A DNA stretch of 64,000 bases from Micromonospora sp. M71_S20 (GCF_003664255.1 NZ_RCCV01000001.1:1612001-1676000); one strand, 5' to 3'. Counted from the stretch's first letter, positions 48,361-57,914 are shown. Program-made: numbers and translations. The notes: a model not told the origin generated them from the sequence alone.

Positions 48361-49956
48361 GCCTCGTCCTCGTTGCCAGGGCTCTCGGCGGCGGGGGCCG
48401 CCGCGACGCCGTCGGCCGGGGTCGTGCCGGTCGTGGCGGCGGGTGCCGCGTCGGGGGTGATGCCGGCCATCAGCAGGCCGATCTCCTCGCGGGGGGGTGT
48501 CCGGGCCGACGATGCCGATGATCCGGCCGCGGTACATGACCGCGATCCGGTCGGCCAGGCCGATCACCTCGTCGAGCTCGCTGGAGACCACCATGACGGC
48601 GGTGCCGACGTCCCGCTCCCGGATGACCTGGCTGTGGATGAACTCGATCGACCCGACGTCGACGCCGCGGGTCGGCTGGGCGGCGATGAAGAGCTTCAGC
48701 GGCCGGGACAGCTCCCGGGCCACGATGACCTTCTGCTGGTTGCCGCCGGAGAGGGTGCCGACGGCCGCGTCGGCCGAGGAGGTGCGGACGTCGAACTGCG
48801 CGATCCGCTCCTTCGCCGACTTCGCGATGGCGTCCGGCTTCAGCGCCAGGCCCTTGCCGAAGGGCGGCCGGTCGTAGATGTCGAGCACCAGGTTCTCCGC
48901 GACGGAGAACTCCTTGACCAGGCCGTCGACGCTGCGGTCCTCGGGCACGTAGCCGACGCCGGCGCGGAGCACCTTCTTGGTCGACCAGCCGCTGACCTGT
49001 TGCCCGTCGAGGGTGACCGTGCCGGCGAGCGTCGGCCGCAGCCCCATGATCGCCTCGATCAGCTCGGTCTGGCCGTTGCCCTGCACGCCCGCGACGCCGA
49101 GCACCTCGCCCGCGTGCACGGTCAGGTCGACCCCGTCGACCGCGCGGATCTGCCGGTCGTCGTCGACGACCAGGCCGGAGACCTCCAGGACCGGCTTGCC
49201 GGGGGCGGCCGGCTCCTTCTCCACGGTGAGCCGCACGCTGCGGCCGACCATCAGCGCGGCCAGCTCGTCGCGGCTCGCCTCGGGCGAGGCGGTGCCGACG
49301 GTCTTTCCGCGCCGGATCACGGTGATCCGGTCGGCGATGGCCTTGACCTCGCCCAGCTTGTGGGTGATGAAGACGATCGACTTGCCGGCGGCCTTGAGCG
49401 ACCGCATCACGGTGAGCAGTTCGTCCGTCTCCTGCGGGGTGAGCACGGCCGTCGGCTCGTCGAGGATGAGCAGGTCGACGTCGCGGGTGAGCGCCTTGAC
49501 GATCTCCACCCGCTGCTGGATGCCGACCGGCAGGTCCTCGATCACCGCATCCGGGTCGACCCGCAGGTTGTACCGCTCGGAGACCTCGGCGACCTCGCGC
49601 CGGGCCCGCCGCCGGTCCAGGAAGCCGGCGATGCCGCCCCGGACCTGCTCGGCGCCGAGCATGATGTTCTCGGTCACGGTGAAGACGGGCACCAGCATGA
49701 AGTGCTGGTGCACCATGCCGATCCCGGCCGCGATCGCGTCGGACGGCCCCCGCAGCTTCAGCGGCGCGCCGTCGACCAGGATCTCGCCCTCGTCGGGCTG
49801 GTAGAGCCCGTAGAGCACGTTCATCAGGGTCGACTTGCCCGCGCCGTTCTCGCCGAGCAGGGCGTGGATCTCTCCAGGCTCCACCGTCAGATCGATGTGG
49901 TCGTTGGCGACCAGGTCACCGAACCGTTTGGTGATGCCGCGCAGTTCGAGTCTCAG
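48357..49956 (-). CDS. Nucleoside ABC transporter ATPase with probable frameshift at 48491-48497
   Basis: A twin-domain ATPase like RbsA/NupA, about 532 residues if repaired. Domain 1 has Walker [12 protein letters not shown] and Walker [12 protein letters not shown]; domain 2 has [19 protein letters not shown] and [19 protein letters not shown] run of seven G (minus-strand C7, 48491-48497) breaks the frame; with six, the C-terminus reads [11 protein letters not shown], as in relatives, and ends at a TGA overlapping the permease ATG. The start is probably CTG 49956, five bases after AGGAGG; no ATG, GTG or TTG fits, and the internal GTG 49884 would lose the first strand. Confidence 0.82.
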
Positions 49957-50044
49957 CGCAACCTCCTGGAGTGCGAAGCGATGGTGCAGCGTAGCTGCCG
50001 GTGTACCGCTCGCGGCGCGGGGCCGTCGTCGGGTGGGTGTGGAT

Positions 50045-50092
50045 CGGCCGCCCCGGCGCCGTGGGGGTTTCCCCGCGACGCCGGGGCGGCCG
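50045..50092 (-). terminator. Nested hairpin downstream of the BMP lipoprotein gene
   Basis: Outer 14-bp arms CGGCCGCCCCGGCG (50045-50058) and its complement (50079-50092) enclose an inner GGGG-GTTT-CCCC hairpin. It lies 69 bp after the lipoprotein stop and before the ATPase, so it may attenuate expression to give more binding protein than transporter. Confidence 0.65.
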
Positions 50093-50160
50093 GATCGTCG
50101 TGCTGTACCGCCCGCCGGCCTACCCTGGTGATCGTCTCACCGCGGGCGGCCGGCGGAGCC

Positions 50161-51243
50161 TCACTTCGGCTGGGCCGCGGAGGTGACGGTGACGGTGCCG
50201 GCGGCGATGTCCGCCTTCAGCTTGTCGATCTCGGCCTTCAGCTCGGCCGGGACCTTGCTGTCGAACTCGTGGTACGGGGCGAGCCCGACACCGTTGTTGG
50301 ACAGGTTGCCGAGGTAGCCCGGGGTGGCCGACAGCTTCTCGCCGCCGGCGGCCTTGACGACGGCCTCCTTGACGGCGTCCGGGATGTTCTTCTCGACGGT
50401 GGTGATGATCGCCGCGCAGTCCTGGGTGCTCTCGCAGCCGTCGACGTCCACCCAGATGGTGTTGTACTTGCCGCCCGACGCCTTCGCCGCACCGGTGGTG
50501 CCGAGGCCGGCGCCGCCGGCGACCGGCATGACGATGTCGGCGCCCTGGGCGACCAGCGCGTCGCTGACCTTCTTGCCCTCGTCCTGCTTGACGAAGTCGT
50601 TGGTGAAGGAGCCCTTCTGGGTGGCCTTGTCCCAGCCGACGACCTTGACCGACTTGCTCTTGGTCTTGTTGTAGTGCGCGACGCCGTCGGCGTAGCCGTC
50701 CATGAAGATGGTGACCGGCGGGATCGGCAGGCCGCCGTAGGTGCCCACCGTGCCGCTCTTGGACATGCCGGCGGCCAGGTAACCGGCGAGGAAGCCGGCC
50801 TGGGCGGTGTCGAACTGCATCGGGTAGACGTTGGTCTCCGGGACCTTCGCGTCGACGATGCCGAACTGCTGGTTCGGGTTCGCCTTGGCGATCTTGGAGG
50901 TCGCGTCACCCATCAGGCCGCCGACGGCCAGGATGAAGTCGCACTTCTGGTTGACGTACTGGGTCAGGTTGACCTCGTAGTCCGCCTCGGCCTTCGACGC
51001 GACGTACTTGATGTCGATGTTGTCGTTGGCCTTCTTGGCCTCCTCCAGACCCTTCCAGGCGGAGGTGTTGAACGACTTGTCGTCGATGCCGCCGACGTCG
51101 GTCACCATGCAGGCGCTGTACTTCTTGTCGCCACTGCCGGCGTTGTTGTTCTCCTCGGGAGCCTCGCCACACGCGGCGGCACTCAGCACGAGCCCACCCA
51201 TCGCGAAGACGGAGGCAATCCGCATCCCACGCACAGAGCGCAA
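50161..51243 (-). CDS. BMP-family nucleoside-binding lipoprotein
   Basis: A 360-residue surface lipoprotein of the BMP/PnrA family (nucleoside-binding component). A short signal ends at lipobox LSAAAC (Cys24). The mature part shows YSACMVTDVGGIDDKSFNTSAWKGLEEA and VPVAGGAGLGTTGAAKA, typical of the fold. TTG 51243 with AAGGAGA just ahead was chosen; ATG (MRIASV) six codons later is possible but shortens the positive n-region. It leads the transporter-cdd group but is separated from the ATPase by a strong hairpin. Confidence 0.9.
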   Translation of the reverse strand: MRSVRGMRIASVFAMGGLVLSAAACGEAPEENNNAGSGDKKYSACMVTDVGGIDDKSFNTSAWKGLEEAKKANDNIDIKYVASKAEADYEVNLTQYVNQKCDFILAVGGLMGDATSKIAKANPNQQFGIVDAKVPETNVYPMQFDTAQAGFLAGYLAAGMSKSGTVGTYGGLPIPPVTIFMDGYADGVAHYNKTKSKSVKVVGWDKATQKGSFTNDFVKQDEGKKVSDALVAQGADIVMPVAGGAGLGTTGAAKASGGKYNTIWVDVDGCESTQDCAAIITTVEKNIPDAVKEAVVKAAGGEKLSATPGYLGNLSNNGVGLAPYHEFDSKVPAELKAEIDKLKADIAAGTVTVTSAAQPK

Positions 51244-51502
51244 GACGTCTCCTTCCCATTGCACACCGCGTCCTGCACGGTGGCAGCCCTTTGAGCCGGC
51301 CTGCGCTGCGCCGCCGGCGTCCCACGTTACGGACGGGAGCGTACGCCCGCGCCCACCCACCGGCCGACAATCGTGCACGACTGTTGAGCGCCTGTTACCC
51401 CTACGTAACCCTTAGGTGGGGCAGATCACGCTCAGTGCTGGTAGGTGCGCGGCGAGGCGTCGCGGAACGTCCGGTTCTGCGCGTCGTCCCCCGCCGACGA
51501 CG

Positions 51503-51853
51503 TTACCGCCAGAAGACGGCTACCGCCGCGTTGACCAGGGTCAACCCCACGGTTGCCAGGAAGTGCCCACGGTTGACCACGTCGCGCTTCCGGGAGAAGA
51601 ACACCATGACAAAGATCAGGATGGCGAGCACCAACTTGGTAACAAGTTTCGCGGGATCGGGCTCGTCGCCGTCACGCAGGGGCGCGGAGAGGCCGATCCC
51701 GGTCGCCAGCATGATCACGGACCCCCAGAGCATGGCCGGGTTGATCCGCAGCTTCCCGCTGATGTACTGGACGATCGCGCCGCCGAGCAGCAGGGCGAAA
51801 CCGATCAGATGGACGTAGCGAAGTATCAGTCTCAGAGCTTCCACGGGCACCAT
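51503..51853 (-). CDS. Small integral membrane protein of unknown function
   Basis: A 116-residue protein with four hydrophobic segments (about 8-28, 40-55, 68-86 and 95-115). LRYVHLIGFALLLGGAIVQY near the N-terminus resembles CopD/DUF2269-like small membrane proteins, but I cannot place it firmly. Start is GTG/ATG 51853. It sits alone between the BMP gene and the GH13 gene, 42 bp before the stop of the latter, all on the minus strand. Confidence 0.6.
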   Translation of the reverse strand: MVPVEALRLILRYVHLIGFALLLGGAIVQYISGKLRINPAMLWGSVIMLATGIGLSAPLRDGDEPDPAKLVTKLVLAILIFVMVFFSRKRDVVNRGHFLATVGLTLVNAAVAVFWR

Positions 51854-51895
51854 CCTCCCCCATCAACGACGGATCGTAGTAGTGGGGCGTAGGGG

Positions 51896-53707
51896 TCAGG
51901 CGAGCCGCCAGGCCTGGAAGGTGGGGCCGTCCGCCGGGAGGGTGACCGCGCCGTCGGCGTCGGGGCGCAGGGCGGGGGCGCCGCCGTACAGGTTCTCGGC
52001 CGGCCCCAGCCCCGCCAGGCGCAGCGGCTGGCCGGCGGCGCGGCGGGCCAGCACCAGCACCGTGCCGGTCGGGGCCTCGCGCAGGAAGACCAGCGTGTCC
52101 GCGTCGGCGCGCAGCCAGCGCAGGCCGCCGTGGCGCAGCGCGGGCTCGGCCCGGCGCAGCGCGATCAGGGCGCGGTACGCGGCGAACGTCGAGTCGTCCC
52201 AGCTCTCCGGCCGGTGCCACGGCATCGGCGTACGCGAGCCCTCGCCGTTGGTGCCGGTCAGGCCCAGCTCGTCGCCCGCGTAGATCATCGGGGTGCCGGG
52301 CATGGTGGCGAGCAGGCCGGCGGCGACCTCCTGCCGGGCGGCGTCGCCGACCACCGTCCTGATCCGCGCCGAGTCGTGCGAGCCGAGCAGCTGCCACGAG
52401 TGGGTGTACGACCGCCAGGAGACCAGCGACCGGTAGGTGTCCATCGTCGCCAGCACCGCGTCCGCGTCCCGCCGGCGCACCCCGCCGGGGGTGCCGAGGA
52501 AGTTCGGCACGGGCTGGTCGCCGTGCCGCAGCCAGGACCAGACCGGATCGGTGAAGCCGACGTAGTTCATCGTGCCGTGCCAGCCGTTCCGGTCGAGGTC
52601 GCCGGTGTGGTCGTGGCCGTGCTCGGCCATCAGCAGGGCGTCGGCCCGGGTCCGGGCGACCACCTCGCGCAGCAGCGCCGCCACCTCGTGCGTGTACGCG
52701 TCGGCGCCCCGCCGCCCGGTCATGTTCGCCACGTCCACCCGCCAGCCGTCCAGCCCGTACGGCGATCGCAGCCAGCGGCGCAGCAGCGAGTCCCCGGCGG
52801 TGGCGAAGCGCCGGCGCAGCTCGGCGCTGCCCCAGTTCAACTTGGGCAGCGACTTCACCCCGTTCCAGGACTCGTAGTCCCCGGTCACCTCGTCGAAGTA
52901 GTACAGCTCCCGCTCGGGCGCGGAGGAATCGGAGGCGGCCCTGGTGAACCACTCGTGCGCGTCGCCGGTGTGGTTGCTGGTGATGTCGCCGAGCAGCCGC
53001 CAGCCCCGGGCGCGTACGGCGTCGGCGAGGCGGGCCAGGGCGGCGTCCCCGCCGAGCAGCGGGTCGACGGTGTCGAAGCTGGCGGCGTCGTAGCGGTGGT
53101 TGGAGCGGGCCGGGAAGATCGGGGTCAGGTAGACGGTGTTGACGCCGAGGCGGTCCAGGTGGTCCAGCCGCCCGGTGACGCCGTCCAGGTCGCCGCCGTA
53201 GAACTGCCGGGGGGTCTCGGGGCCGCGCCCGATCACCGGGGTGTCCCAGTCGCACGGGATAGCCCAGTCCGGCAGCTCGCGGCCCTCGGCGGCGGCGGAG
53301 CGGGCGAACCGGTCCGGGAAGATCTGGTAGATCACCGCGTCGCGGGCCCAGGCGGGCGGCGGGGCGTGGGTGACCAGCTTGAAGTCGCCGTTGTCGGGCA
53401 CGTCGTGGGCCACCACGCCGGCGGCGTTCAGCCAGCGGTAGCCCCGGCTGCCGGTGAGCATGAACCGGTAGTTGCTGACCGGGTTGCGGGCCTCGACGGG
53501 GACCCGCCACCAGACGTCGGCGCCGTCGGTGCGGTCGACGACCGCCTCGGTGAACCGGGGCTCGCCGTCGCCGGTGGTGCGCACGTGCACCTGCCGGACG
53601 TCGGCGCCGGCCGGCACCCGGACGAAGACGTCGACGACGTCGCCGAGGGCGGGCTCCTGCTCGGGGACGTACAGGGCGGAGCCGTCGTGGTGCGGCAACA
53701 GGGACAT
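51896..53707 (-). CDS. GH13 neopullulanase/maltogenic amylase-like glycosidase
   Basis: A 603-residue intracellular alpha-glucan hydrolase. An N-terminal beta-sandwich (about 1-115, CBM34-like) precedes the TIM barrel starting at WARDAVIYQIFPDRFA. Catalytic residues are nucleophile Asp325 in GWRVDVA, acid Glu362 in LLMAEHGHD and Asp445 in LLGSHDSAR. No signal peptide, so it acts on imported maltodextrin. Start is ATG 53707 behind AAAGG. It lies downstream of malEFG on the same strand after a 221-bp gap with a hairpin and so may be partly independent. Confidence 0.9.
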   Translation of the reverse strand: MSLLPHHDGSALYVPEQEPALGDVVDVFVRVPAGADVRQVHVRTTGDGEPRFTEAVVDRTDGADVWWRVPVEARNPVSNYRFMLTGSRGYRWLNAAGVVAHDVPDNGDFKLVTHAPPPAWARDAVIYQIFPDRFARSAAAEGRELPDWAIPCDWDTPVIGRGPETPRQFYGGDLDGVTGRLDHLDRLGVNTVYLTPIFPARSNHRYDAASFDTVDPLLGGDAALARLADAVRARGWRLLGDITSNHTGDAHEWFTRAASDSSAPERELYYFDEVTGDYESWNGVKSLPKLNWGSAELRRRFATAGDSLLRRWLRSPYGLDGWRVDVANMTGRRGADAYTHEVAALLREVVARTRADALLMAEHGHDHTGDLDRNGWHGTMNYVGFTDPVWSWLRHGDQPVPNFLGTPGGVRRRDADAVLATMDTYRSLVSWRSYTHSWQLLGSHDSARIRTVVGDAARQEVAAGLLATMPGTPMIYAGDELGLTGTNGEGSRTPMPWHRPESWDDSTFAAYRALIALRRAEPALRHGGLRWLRADADTLVFLREAPTGTVLVLARRAAGQPLRLAGLGPAENLYGGAPALRPDADGAVTLPADGPTFQAWRLA

Positions 53708-53751
53708 GATGGCGCCTTTCGCGTCGGTCGGACGGGAGAGAAAGGGGTCTC

Positions 53752-53781
53752 CCGCCGCGGCCGGTTCCCCGACCGCGGCGG
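53752..53781 (-). terminator. Inverted repeat between malG and the GH13 gene
   Basis: CCGCCGCGG (53752-53760) and CCGCGGCGG (53773-53781) with a 12-nt loop, about 150 bp after malG and 45 bp before the amylase start. It could end malEFG transcription or be a leader structure for the amylase message. Confidence 0.45.
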
Positions 53782-53928
53782 TCGATCCGTGACTGCTCCG
53801 GTGTACGTCGGACGCCGACGCCCTTGCCGCAGCTTTGCGGTGTCGCGGAACAGCCGGTGGGCCCGGCTGGTCGCGACGGAGCGGCACCCCTCGCCTCGAC
53901 CTCGGCGAGGAGCGGCCACCTATCCGAT

Positions 53929-54852
53929 TTATCCTTTGACGGCCCCGGCGGTGAGGCCGGAGACGATGTAGCGCTGGACCATCTGGAAGACCAGCACCGT
54001 GGGGATCGCGGTGAGCAGGGTGCCCGCCGCGAAGATCCCGAAGTTGTTGTTGCGTTCGCCGGCCACCAGGCCGAACATCCCGACCGCGAGGGTCTTCGAC
54101 TCGCTGTTGGTCAGGAAGACGTTCGCCATCAGGAACTCGTTGATGGTGCCGATGAAGGCGAGCAGGCCGGTCACCGCCAAAATCGGCGCCACCAGCGGCA
54201 GCATGATCCGGAAGAAGACCTGGGCGTGCGTGGCGCCGTCCATCGTGGCCGACTCGTCCAGCTCCCGGGGGAGCGTGTCGAAGAAGCCCTTCATCAGCCA
54301 GGTGTTCACGCCCAGCGCGCCGCCCAGGTAGAGCAGCAGCAGGCCCCACGGCGTGTTGAAGCCGATCGCCGGCCACAGGTCGGTGATCGTCGTGAAGATC
54401 AGGAAGATCGCCACGATCGCCAGGAACTGCGGGAACATCTGGATCAGCAGGAGCGAGAGCAGCCCGACCCGCCGGCCGGCGAAGCGCATCCGGGAGAAGG
54501 CGTACGCCGCCAGCGCCGACAGGAAGACCGACGCGAACGAGGCCACCCCGGCGATGAGCAGCGAGTTGAGGAACCACCACCCGAACGCCGTACGGTCGAA
54601 CAGGTTCGTGAAGTTCTCCACGGACGCCCCGGTCGGCAGCAGCTCCGTCGAGGAGAGCGTGCCGAGCGGGTTGAGCGCGGCCGAGAGCACGAACAGGATC
54701 GGGAAGAGGCTGAACGCGACGGCCAGCACGCCCACCAGGTGGCGCCAGCCGACCTGGGCGAACCACCGGTTGCGCCGCCGGCCCGCGTTGCGGTTGACGG
54801 CCGGGGCGCCGGTCGCGCCGCCCGCCGCCGGGGTACCGCTGAGCGAGGTCAC
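53929..54852 (-). CDS. malG: Maltose/maltodextrin ABC permease MalG
   Basis: A 307-residue inner-membrane permease with six predicted helices. The coupling (EAA) loop ELDESATMDGATHAQVFFRIMLPLVAP and the C-terminal QRYIVSGLTAGAVKG are typical of MalG-type proteins. GTG 54852 overlaps the malF stop (GTGA). No ATPase gene is in the operon; as in other actinomycetes a shared MsiK-like ATPase encoded elsewhere probably powers it. Confidence 0.92.
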   Translation of the reverse strand: MTSLSGTPAAGGATGAPAVNRNAGRRRNRWFAQVGWRHLVGVLAVAFSLFPILFVLSAALNPLGTLSSTELLPTGASVENFTNLFDRTAFGWWFLNSLLIAGVASFASVFLSALAAYAFSRMRFAGRRVGLLSLLLIQMFPQFLAIVAIFLIFTTITDLWPAIGFNTPWGLLLLYLGGALGVNTWLMKGFFDTLPRELDESATMDGATHAQVFFRIMLPLVAPILAVTGLLAFIGTINEFLMANVFLTNSESKTLAVGMFGLVAGERNNNFGIFAAGTLLTAIPTVLVFQMVQRYIVSGLTAGAVKG

Positions 54853-56489
54853 GAGTACACCTCCTCCTGCTTACGGGTGCGCCGGAAGCTCACCGCCGAC
54901 ACCACCGCGACGATGGTGAAGATGAAGATCGACACCGCGGCCGCCAGGCCGAACTGGGCGCCCTGCGCGCCGAAGGCCAGCCGGTACGTGTACGTGATCA
55001 GCAGGTCCGTCGCCCCCGCGGTCGGGTTGTCCGCCGGGAAGGGACCGCCCTCGGTGGTCAGGTAGATCGCGTTGAAGTTGTTGAAGTTGTACGCGAACGA
55101 CGCGATCAGCAGCGGGGAGAGCGCGACCAGCAGCAGCGGCAGGGTGACCGACCGGAACGACTGCCACGGCGACGCGCCGTCGACAGACGACGCCTCGGTC
55201 AGCTCCTTCGGGATGGCCTGGAGCGCGCCCGTGGCGACCAGGAACATGTACGGGTAGCCGAGCCAGAGCTGCACCAGGATCACCGCGATCCGGGCCGACC
55301 ACTCCTGGCCGAACCAGTCCACCCCGATCCCGAACAGGTTGTTGATCAGGCCGAAGTCGGTGTTGAACATGTCCCGCCAGACCAACAGCATCGCGAAGGA
55401 CGGCATGGCGTACGGCAGGATCAGCAGGATCCGGTAGAAGTTGGTGCCCCGCATCCGGGGCGAGTGCAGGGCCAGGGCGATGAACATGCCCAGGATGAAC
55501 GTGCCGCCGGTGGAGCCGATGGCGAAGGCGAAGTTCCACAGCAGCGTGCCGAAGAACGGCCCGGAGATGGCCGGGTCGGTGAGCACCCGGGAGAAGTTCT
55601 CCAGCCCGACGGTGACCTTCCAGCCCTGGGCCAGCCGCTCGCCGTCGGCGGCCACGAAGGCGCCGCTCTCCTCGTCCGCCGTCCAGGTCCTGCCGCTCTC
55701 GATGTCCTTGATGCAGTCACAGCCGGCGTCGTACGCCCGGATGGCCTTGCCCTCGTAGGCGCGGGACAGGCCGGCGGAGCGCAGCGCGCCCCCGGACGTC
55801 GGCACGACCAGGTCGGTGATCTCCTGGCTGCGGGCGCTGGCCTGGCCGAAGTTGAGCACCGTGTAGCCGTCGGCGGCGGTGACCTTGCCGCCCGGGGCCA
55901 CGGTGACGTCGGCCGGGTCGAGCTGGCGCAGCCCGCCGGCGTCGCCGGCCGAGACGGTGCCGGTGCCCGGGTCGCTGACCAGGAAGACGAGCGGGCCGGT
56001 CGCGGGATCGCCCTCGGTGGCGACGGAGAGGGCGTACTCGGTGGAGCCGGGCACCTGCTTGACCGACGCGGTCTGGATGGCGACGACGGCGTCTTCCTTG
56101 GTGCCGCGGTGGCCGTCGCCGAAGTTCGTGAAGGCGGTGCTCGCCGTGTACAGCACCGGGACGATCTGGAACGCGATCAGGAAGAGCGTGCCGGGGACCA
56201 GGTACTTCGCCGGGATGTGCCGGCGGGTCAGGTAGAGGTAGAAGAGTCCGACGGTGGTGGCGGCCAGCACGGCCAGCCCGATCCACTTCTCCGCCTCGAC
56301 GAGCGGGAAGGCCGCCCAGACCGCGATCCCGGCGGTCAGGCCGAGCAGGACCACCTTGACGAGCAGACCGGTCGCGGTGATCGGCGCGTGGTGCCGCGCG
56401 GTGCGGGACTTGCCCGGGAGCCCGGGGCCGACGGGCTCCCGGCCCGGGGGCTGCGTGGCAGCCCCCGGGCCGGACAGCGACGTGCTCAT
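54849..56489 (-). CDS. malF: Maltose/maltodextrin ABC permease MalF with large periplasmic loop
   Basis: A 546-residue permease. Two N-terminal helix pairs (about 45-95) and TFLIAFQIVPVLYTASTAF precede an extracytoplasmic insertion (about 130-290), as in E. coli MalF P2, here containing a CDC pair. The coupling loop is ELTEASSVDGASPWQSFRSVTLPLLL. ATG 56489 overlaps the malE stop by one base (TAATG), and the 3' end overlaps malG by four, so the operon is tightly coupled. Confidence 0.92.
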   Translation of the reverse strand: MSTSLSGPGAATQPPGREPVGPGLPGKSRTARHHAPITATGLLVKVVLLGLTAGIAVWAAFPLVEAEKWIGLAVLAATTVGLFYLYLTRRHIPAKYLVPGTLFLIAFQIVPVLYTASTAFTNFGDGHRGTKEDAVVAIQTASVKQVPGSTEYALSVATEGDPATGPLVFLVSDPGTGTVSAGDAGGLRQLDPADVTVAPGGKVTAADGYTVLNFGQASARSQEITDLVVPTSGGALRSAGLSRAYEGKAIRAYDAGCDCIKDIESGRTWTADEESGAFVAADGERLAQGWKVTVGLENFSRVLTDPAISGPFFGTLLWNFAFAIGSTGGTFILGMFIALALHSPRMRGTNFYRILLILPYAMPSFAMLLVWRDMFNTDFGLINNLFGIGVDWFGQEWSARIAVILVQLWLGYPYMFLVATGALQAIPKELTEASSVDGASPWQSFRSVTLPLLLVALSPLLIASFAYNFNNFNAIYLTTEGGPFPADNPTAGATDLLITYTYRLAFGAQGAQFGLAAAVSIFIFTIVAVVSAVSFRRTRKQEEVYS

Positions 56490-57742
56490 TACTTGATCTG
56501 GCCGGAGATGGTCTTGCCGGCTGCGGTGATCGTCTTGGCCGGGTCGGCGCCGCCGATGATGGCGGCCTCGGCCTTGCCGAACGGGTCCCAGATGGTCGCC
56601 ATGGCCGGGATCGCCGGGAGCACCTGGCCGTTCTTGCCGGCCTCCTGGAACTTGGCCAGGTCCGGGTCGGTGCCCTTGACCTGGTCGAGGGCGGCGGTCA
56701 GCGCCGGCGGGCGGGGCTCGGCGTTGTAGAGCGCCACGGCCAGCTCGGGGGTGGTGACGTGGTTGGCGACGAACTCCTGGGCCAGGGCCTTGTTCTTGCC
56801 CTTCGCGGCGACGTAGAACGCCTGGACACCCACGAACGGCTGGGCCTCCTTGCCACCGGCGAAGCCGGGGACCGGGGAGATGTCGTACTTGATGTTGGCC
56901 TTCTTGGCGTCCGCGATGGCCCACGGGCCGGAGACCAGGTAGGCGCACTTCTTGCCGGTGAACGTGGCGATCGAGTTCTCGCCGGTGATCGAGCGCTTGA
57001 GCGCGCCGTCGCCCTTCTCACCGAGCTTGGCGATTTTCTTGAACGCCTCGATCGACTCCGGCTTGCCCACGCCCAGGTCCTTCGGGTCGTAGTCGCCGTT
57101 GGCGCCCGTGCCGAAGAGGTACCCGCCACCGGAGGTGTAGAGCGGGTAGATGTGGTAGGCGTCGCCGTTCTGGCCGGACTGGAGGCAGAGGATCTCGCTG
57201 GCCTTCTTCTCGGCCTTGAGCTTCTTGCCGGCGGCGACGAGGTCCTCGATGGTCTTCGGCGCCTCGGGGGCCAGCTCGGTGTTGCGGATCAGCGCCAGGT
57301 TCTCCATGGCGTAGGGCACGCCGTAGAGCTGGCCGTTGAACGTGACGGCCTTGACGGCGGTCTCGTTGAAGCCGCTCTTCTGCTCGGCGGCGAGCTGCAC
57401 CGGGTCGATGGCGCCGTTCTGGACGAGGTTGCCGATCCAGTCGTGCGCGCCGACCACGACGTCCGGGCCGCTGCCCTGCTGCGAGGCGGTGACGAAGTTG
57501 GTCTGGAGGTCCTTGGAGACGGCCTGGACCTCGACCGTGACGCCGTTCTCCTGACCGAACTTCTCGGCGAACGGCTTGAGGGCGGCGGTGCGCTTGTCGT
57601 CGGCCCAGATCACCAGCTTGCCGCCGGCGGCGGCCTTGGTGGATTCCTTCGCGGCCGGCTCGTCGCTGCTGTCGCTGCCGCAGCCCGACGCGGCGAGCGC
57701 CAGGCCGAGGACGGCGACCACACCCGCGGTACGGATGCGCAT
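56489..57742 (-). CDS. malE: Maltose/maltodextrin-binding lipoprotein MalE
   Basis: A 417-residue extracellular binding protein. Signal peptide with lipobox LAASGC (Cys21), then KLVIWADDKRTAALKPFAEKFGQENGVTVEV, the usual start of maltose-binding proteins; VGAHDWIGNLV and SGPWAIADAK are other family blocks. ATG 57742 with AGGAGT was chosen. It heads malEFG; CTTGC/GCAAG operators lie 130-170 bp upstream in the region shared with the divergent LacI-type gene. Confidence 0.92.
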   Translation of the reverse strand: MRIRTAGVVAVLGLALAASGCGSDSSDEPAAKESTKAAAGGKLVIWADDKRTAALKPFAEKFGQENGVTVEVQAVSKDLQTNFVTASQQGSGPDVVVGAHDWIGNLVQNGAIDPVQLAAEQKSGFNETAVKAVTFNGQLYGVPYAMENLALIRNTELAPEAPKTIEDLVAAGKKLKAEKKASEILCLQSGQNGDAYHIYPLYTSGGGYLFGTGANGDYDPKDLGVGKPESIEAFKKIAKLGEKGDGALKRSITGENSIATFTGKKCAYLVSGPWAIADAKKANIKYDISPVPGFAGGKEAQPFVGVQAFYVAAKGKNKALAQEFVANHVTTPELAVALYNAEPRPPALTAALDQVKGTDPDLAKFQEAGKNGQVLPAIPAMATIWDPFGKAEAAIIGGADPAKTITAAGKTISGQIK

Positions 57743-57868
57743 CGGTACTCCTGTCGTCATGGCGGCACGCCGGGGGAAGGGCGACCCGCCAGTGGAAGCT
57801 CTGTAAGTTTCTTGCCAACCGGCGCTCGGCGTGCTGCGCCGCTGCTCTCGCGTGTTGCGGGGACGTTA

Positions 57869-57914
57869 GCAAGAGGTTGCAGAGAATGGAAGGGCTTGCA
57901 GAAGTGTACGCAAG
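57869..57914. promoter_or_regulatory. MalR-type operators between malE and the lacI-family gene
   Basis: Two dyads: GCAA-GAGG-TTGC (57869-57880) and CTTGC-N10-GCAAG (57895-57914). A further CTTGCC occurs at 57811. The same half-sites recur at 59135-59144 before the alpha-glucosidase gene, defining a likely regulon. Confidence 0.7.

Noticed and set aside
47029..49884. A genuine ATPase-permease fusion protein
   Set aside because: Possible as sequenced, but the family C-terminus and the ATGA overlap reappear when one G is removed from a homopolymer, so separate genes are more likely; kept as a finding.
46129..51294. A 1721-codon open frame on the plus strand
   Set aside because: It is antisense to the cdd/ABC-transporter genes, which have clear motifs; its translation is low-complexity (Gln/Arg/Gly/Asp) as expected from a shadow frame in GC-rich DNA.
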